Part shown: one piece after another, positions 5,864 through 9,033 of the stretch
How the letters are laid out: each line of letters starts with the position of its first letter
Position numbering within the stretch: position 1 is the first letter of the stretch
DNA from: an uncultured Muribaculaceae bacterium
GTDB lineage: Bacteria; Bacteroidota; Bacteroidia; Bacteroidales; Muribaculaceae
Assembly: GCA_910584735.1 (NCBI GenBank)
Contig: CAJUBM010000117.1
Coordinates: 1-9,033 of the forward strand
Reading direction: 5' to 3'
Length of the DNA stretch: 9,033 nt
The notes under the pieces: model-generated
Seen by the model: the letters and a program-made list of their open reading frames with translations, nothing else
Database searches by the model: none
Told to the model about the DNA's origin: nothing
Translations under genes and position numbers: made by a program

Positions 5864-7390
5864 ATGATTGATTTCACACCCTTGGCACGACCTTTCATGC
5901 GCCACGTCTTTCTCGCCGAGAGACGCGCACAGGAGGACTATGCCGCAAGCCAGCAAAGACTGCTGTCACGGCTTGTAAAGCGCGCGGCCACAACCGCGTG
6001 GGGCGAGGCGAACGGTTTCGGCAGCATAAAGGGTGTGACCGATTTCCAACATACCCCTCTCACAAAATATCCCGACCTGCGTCCGTTCGTTCAGCGGATG
6101 CTTCGTGGAGAAAGAGATATACTCTGGCCCGGACTCTGCCGGAGGTTCGCACAGTCGTCAGGCACATCCGATGGCAAAAGCAAATATCTCCCCATCACCC
6201 CGGACGCCCTAAACCACGGCCACTATGCCGGAGCGGCATATTCTCTTGCCTCATATCTTGAAAATTACAGAGACTCCCACGTATTCGGAGGGAAGAACTT
6301 TATTCTCGGCGGAAGTTTTGCCAATGAAATAAAAGGACTTCCCGGGAATGTGAAAGTAGGCGATCTGTCGGCATCGCTGATAGACCGTATCAACCCGCTG
6401 GTGAACTTAGTGCGCATCCCGGCCAAAGATGTGGCGCTGATGGAGGACTGGGAGCGCAAGCTACCACTCCTTATTGAAGCCTCGGCCGGAGCCGATGTGC
6501 GCTCAATATCGGGCGTACCCTCCTGGTTTCTCACCGTGCTCAAAGGTGTGTTGGAAAAGACGGGCTCAAAATCCATACACGACGTATGGCCGAACCTGGA
6601 AGTATTCTTCCACGGCGGCATAGCCTTCGGCCCATACAGAGAGCAATATGACCGTATCACCGACCGCTCACGTATGCGCTATTGGGAGAACTATAACGCC
6701 TCGGAGGGTTTCTTCGGCGTGCAGCACAGCCCCGGTTCGCCGGCCATGGAACTACTGATGAACACATCCACATTCTACGAACTGGTTCCGGAAAGCGAAT
6801 GGGATGCCCCGGCGCCACAGGCCATACCATGCTGGGAAGCCCGATGCGGGGAGACATACGAACTGGTAATCACATCGTCAAACGGTCTGTGGCGCTACCG
6901 TATAGGCGACACCATAAGGGTACATTCCACAGCCCCGTTCACGTTCACAATAGCCGGGCGCACACGCCATTTTATAAACGCTTTCGGCGAGGAGGTGATG
7001 GTCTACAACACGGATGCGGCACTCGCCGCCGCATGCCGTCTTGCCGGAGCGGAAGCATCCGACTACACAGCAGCCCCGGTATATGCCGGAGACCGTACAC
7101 GCGGACGCCACCAATGGATTATAGAATTCTCCCGGCCTCCCCGCGACCTTGCTGAATTTACCGACATACTTGACACCGAACTACAGCGGCAAAACTCCGA
7201 CTACCAGGCAAAACGCTCCGGCAACCTCTTCCTCGACCCTCCCGAAGTTATCGCGGCACCTCCCGGATTGTTCAACCGTTGGCTTGCCTCGACAGGCAAA
7301 CTCGGAGGGCAGCGCAAAGTGCCTCGACTGAGCAACGACCGGGGATTCATCGACCCGATACTTGCCATGCGGGAGGCTATAGCGCAATAA
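5864..7390 (+). CDS. GH3 family acyl-adenylating enzyme (acyl acid-amido synthetase family)
   Basis: This is a GH3-superfamily protein, related to the plant enzymes that adenylate a carboxylic acid with ATP and pass it to an amine, usually an amino acid. The bacterial substrates are largely unknown, so none is assigned. Counted from ATG 5864 it has 508 residues. The nucleotide-binding motifs are SSGTSDGKSK (98-107), YNASEGFFG (277-285) and YRIGD (345-349). The C-terminal STGKLGGQRKVPRLSNDR (476-493) holds candidate lysines of the mobile lid. There is no signal peptide, so it is cytosolic. The frame stays open to an ATG at 5780. I prefer 5864 because MIDFTPLARPF is how bacterial homologues begin, the extra 28 residues look non-conserved, and a -7 box lies inside that extension. 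The phosphatase gene follows after 31 bp. Confidence 0.9.
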   Translation: MIDFTPLARPFMRHVFLAERRAQEDYAASQQRLLSRLVKRAATTAWGEANGFGSIKGVTDFQHTPLTKYPDLRPFVQRMLRGERDILWPGLCRRFAQSSGTSDGKSKYLPITPDALNHGHYAGAAYSLASYLENYRDSHVFGGKNFILGGSFANEIKGLPGNVKVGDLSASLIDRINPLVNLVRIPAKDVALMEDWERKLPLLIEASAGADVRSISGVPSWFLTVLKGVLEKTGSKSIHDVWPNLEVFFHGGIAFGPYREQYDRITDRSRMRYWENYNASEGFFGVQHSPGSPAMELLMNTSTFYELVPESEWDAPAPQAIPCWEARCGETYELVITSSNGLWRYRIGDTIRVHSTAPFTFTIAGRTRHFINAFGEEVMVYNTDAALAAACRLAGAEASDYTAAPVYAGDRTRGRHQWIIEFSRPPRDLAEFTDILDTELQRQNSDYQAKRSGNLFLDPPEVIAAPPGLFNRWLASTGKLGGQRKVPRLSNDRGFIDPILAMREAIAQ

Positions 7391-7421
7391 CCGAAAGCAA
7401 AACATCATTATCCCACCAAAT

Positions 7422-8816
7422 ATGAAACTTCGACATCTGTTCACCGCCATACTTTTAGGAGCCGCCACGGCCTCCTGGGCTGACGCACCAAAATATATAT
7501 TCTATCTCATCGGAGACGGGATGGGCATGGGACATATCACCAACGCCCAAGTCTACAACCGTATAGCGCTCGGCAATGACGCTCCGTTACAGATGATGCA
7601 GATGCCGGTGGCAAGTTTTGCAACCACCCATTCGGCTTCATCAGACGTAACCGACTCGGCAGCCGCAGGCACGGCACTCGCCACAGGCACCAAGACACGC
7701 AACGGCATGCTCGGTATGGCCCCCGATACCACTGCGGTAACCTCCATCGCCCGCACACTGTTCGATAACGGCTACGGAGTTGGCTTGGTAACAAGTGTTG
7801 CCGTCGATGATGCCACTCCGGGAGCGTTCTACGCCCATGTCCCCAACCGTGGGGAATACCGTACCATCGGACAGCAACTTGCCGAATCTGGCTACCAGTT
7901 CGTGGCCGGAGCCGGTCTGAGGGGGATAAAGGATAAAGATGGCAAAGATCCCGGGCTTCTCCGTATATTTGAGGAAAACGGAGTAAGACTGCAATACGGC
8001 ATGGAACCGGCCGAAACCCTCTCCGACCGCATGGTGGTTCTCAGCAAAGACACCGAACGCCCCTGGAGCATAGGCTACACAATAGACTCCATCAGCGGCG
8101 CTCTAACACTCCCGGCCCTCACAGAAGCCTGCATCAGACATCTGGAACGTGTAAGCCCCGAACGATTCTTCGTTATGATTGAAGGCGGAAACATCGACCA
8201 TGCCGGACATGCCAACGACGGAGGCACCGCCATTATTGAGACATTAAACTTCGACAAGGCCATAAAAACCGTCTACGATTTTTATCTGCGCCACCCGCAG
8301 GAAACCTTAATAGTGGTTACCGCCGACCATGAGACAGGCGGCATGTCGGTAGGCAACAATACCACGGGCTACAGCGCGCCGCTCACACTCCTCAAGCCGC
8401 AGAAAGTCTCAAAAGAAGCGTTCTCCGACTATTGCAAGGGAATCCTCCTCTCACGTATGGCATACAGATGGGAGGACATGAAGGAATACCTTGAATCCAA
8501 CCTTGGATTCTGGAAGAACGTTGCAATTTCCGAAACCGAGACGGAGAAGATCAAGAAGATGTTTGATGAGATTTTCGAGAAGCGCAACACTATCTCCGAC
8601 GAGAAAACACTGTATGCCGACTTCAACGCCTTTTCCTCACTCATATTCAAGATACTGAATGACAACGCAGGTGTAGGATGGACATCCACCAAACATACCG
8701 GCACGGTGGTGCCCGTATTCGCCGCCGGAGTGGATGCCTACCGTTTCTCAGGCATGCGCGACAATACCGACATTCCCCGCACTATCATGGAGATAGCCGG
8801 ACATCCGATTGATTAA
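7422..8816 (+). CDS. Secreted alkaline phosphatase, PhoA family
   Basis: It hydrolyses phosphate monoesters outside the cytoplasm, freeing inorganic phosphate. The 464 residues begin with a signal peptide (KLRH, then a hydrophobic core, with cleavage likely after ASWA at 20), so it should act in the periplasm. The two-zinc, one-magnesium active site is complete by comparison with E. coli PhoA. Asp32 lies in GDGMG, and the nucleophile Ser79 in TDSAAAGTA. Asp130 and Thr132 correspond to D153 and T155, and Arg143 in AHVPNR to R166. Glu254, Asp259 and His263 lie in IEGGNIDHAGH, Asp302-His303 in TADHETGG, and His425 in KHTG. His260 stands where E. coli has Lys328, a substitution known in other phosphatases. 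A charged, helical segment (about 330-415) separates the last two metal motifs. The gap after the GH3 gene has no promoter, so the two are probably co-transcribed. Confidence 0.96.
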   Translation: MKLRHLFTAILLGAATASWADAPKYIFYLIGDGMGMGHITNAQVYNRIALGNDAPLQMMQMPVASFATTHSASSDVTDSAAAGTALATGTKTRNGMLGMAPDTTAVTSIARTLFDNGYGVGLVTSVAVDDATPGAFYAHVPNRGEYRTIGQQLAESGYQFVAGAGLRGIKDKDGKDPGLLRIFEENGVRLQYGMEPAETLSDRMVVLSKDTERPWSIGYTIDSISGALTLPALTEACIRHLERVSPERFFVMIEGGNIDHAGHANDGGTAIIETLNFDKAIKTVYDFYLRHPQETLIVVTADHETGGMSVGNNTTGYSAPLTLLKPQKVSKEAFSDYCKGILLSRMAYRWEDMKEYLESNLGFWKNVAISETETEKIKKMFDEIFEKRNTISDEKTLYADFNAFSSLIFKILNDNAGVGWTSTKHTGTVVPVFAAGVDAYRFSGMRDNTDIPRTIMEIAGHPID

Positions 8817-8851
8817 GGATTTATAAAACAACGGATCCGGTTAAACCATCC

Positions 8852-8965
8852 TTAGGATAAAAAATCATAATAACGCGTTGAGAACGCATGACGGCTACAG
8901 CCGTTTAAACCGAAGCCACGTCTTATGTGTTTCCATTCTGACGTGTTTCTATTAAAAACTCTCAT
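8852..8965 (-). other. Short unrecognised open frame, doubtful gene
   Basis: This minus-strand frame runs from ATG at 8965 to TAA at 8852-8854, encoding 37 residues rich in Arg and aromatics, beginning MRVFNRNTSEW. The frame stays open upstream to 9004, where the added residues include FYRTTTKVG. I do not recognise it. There is no promoter or ribosome binding site to support it. It could be the remnant of a longer gene, part of a repeat element, or chance. Confidence 0.15.
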
Positions 8966-8981
8966 CGTAAATTTTCCGACT

Positions 8982-9004
8982 TTAGTAGTGGTGCGATAAA
9001 AATC
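8982..9004 (+). repeat. Right copy of edge repeat (TGGTGCGATAAAA core)
   Basis: The 13-bp core TGGTGCGATAAAA (8989-9001) is the exact inverse of 33-45 at the left edge, and similarity extends to about 22 bp. Here AGTGGT (8987-8992) is also mirrored by ACCACT (9007-9012) across 14 bp, so the site could form a small stem of its own. It lies about 170 bp past the phosphatase stop codon. Confidence 0.45.
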
Positions 9005-9033
9005 TTACCACTGTTATTAAAATATTAATATTT

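Larger units (their letters stand above)
8817..9033. other. AT-rich intergenic region after the phosphatase gene
   Basis: No convincing gene and no good terminator were found. Two small hairpins occur at 8875-8887 (GCGTT, GAG, AACGC) and 8891-8904 (ACGGC, TACA, GCCGT), but neither is followed by a T-tract. CCGGTTAAACC (8837-8847) is nearly repeated as CCGTTTAAACC (8901-8911). GTGTTTCCATT (8927-8937) recurs as GTGTTTCTATT at 8943-8953. A minus-strand open frame of 37 codons from ATG lies at 8852-8965. The last 50 bp carry the right copy of the edge repeat. Confidence 0.6.

Noticed and set aside
8875..8904. Pair of small hairpins as a terminator for the phosphatase gene
   Set aside because: The stems are only 5 bp and no T-tract follows on the plus strand. 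I could not support an intrinsic terminator here.
1..9033. CRISPR arrays, tRNA or rRNA genes, phage or intact insertion sequences
   Set aside because: I saw no regularly spaced repeats, no cloverleaf-like or ribosomal sequence, and no transposase or integrase motifs in any frame.

Overview
The window reads as an ordinary chromosomal segment of a Bacteroidales bacterium, with a gut Muribaculaceae-like genome the most likely guess. Four things support this: the Bacteroidota-restricted DUF5063 gene, the Bacteroidota style of the LigA and GH3 proteins, start codons without clear Shine-Dalgarno sequences, and promoter-like boxes of the Bacteroides type (TTTG, about 19 bp, TAnnTTTG). The genus is inference; no marker gene here settles it.

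Left to right, positions 1-173 are AT-rich non-coding DNA beyond the end of a minus-strand transcription unit. A strong intrinsic terminator at 174-217 closes that unit. The unit is transcribed leftward, in the order yicC (5606-4731), gmk (4685-4116), nadD (4101-3520), a DUF5063 gene (3496-2987), ligA (2930-924) and a predicted lipoprotein gene (872-249). Gaps are 14 to 56 bp. A near-ideal Bacteroides-type promoter at 5666-5696 sits 60 bp upstream of yicC. A weak hairpin plus T-tract between ligA and the lipoprotein gene may attenuate transcription. The unit joins RNA turnover (YicC), guanine nucleotide supply (Gmk), NAD synthesis (NadD) and the NAD-consuming DNA ligase (LigA). NadD makes the precursor of the cofactor that LigA spends.

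A divergent intergenic region (about 5607-5863) holds the yicC promoter on one strand. On the other strand it holds palindromic sites and a -7-like box ahead of a rightward pair: a GH3-family adenylating enzyme (best start 5864, end 7390) and a secreted PhoA-type alkaline phosphatase (7422-8816). The GH3 start at 5864 is preferred over the upstream ATG at 5780.

The right edge (8817-9033) is AT-rich again, without a convincing terminator. It shares an imperfect 22-bp motif in inverted orientation with the left edge, and carries a small unrecognised minus-strand open frame. I found no CRISPR array, tRNA, rRNA, intact mobile element or evident new multi-gene system. The most interesting leads are the edge repeats, the palindromes in the divergent promoter region, the tandem 12-bp repeats before ligA, and the unknown lipoprotein at the end of the operon.
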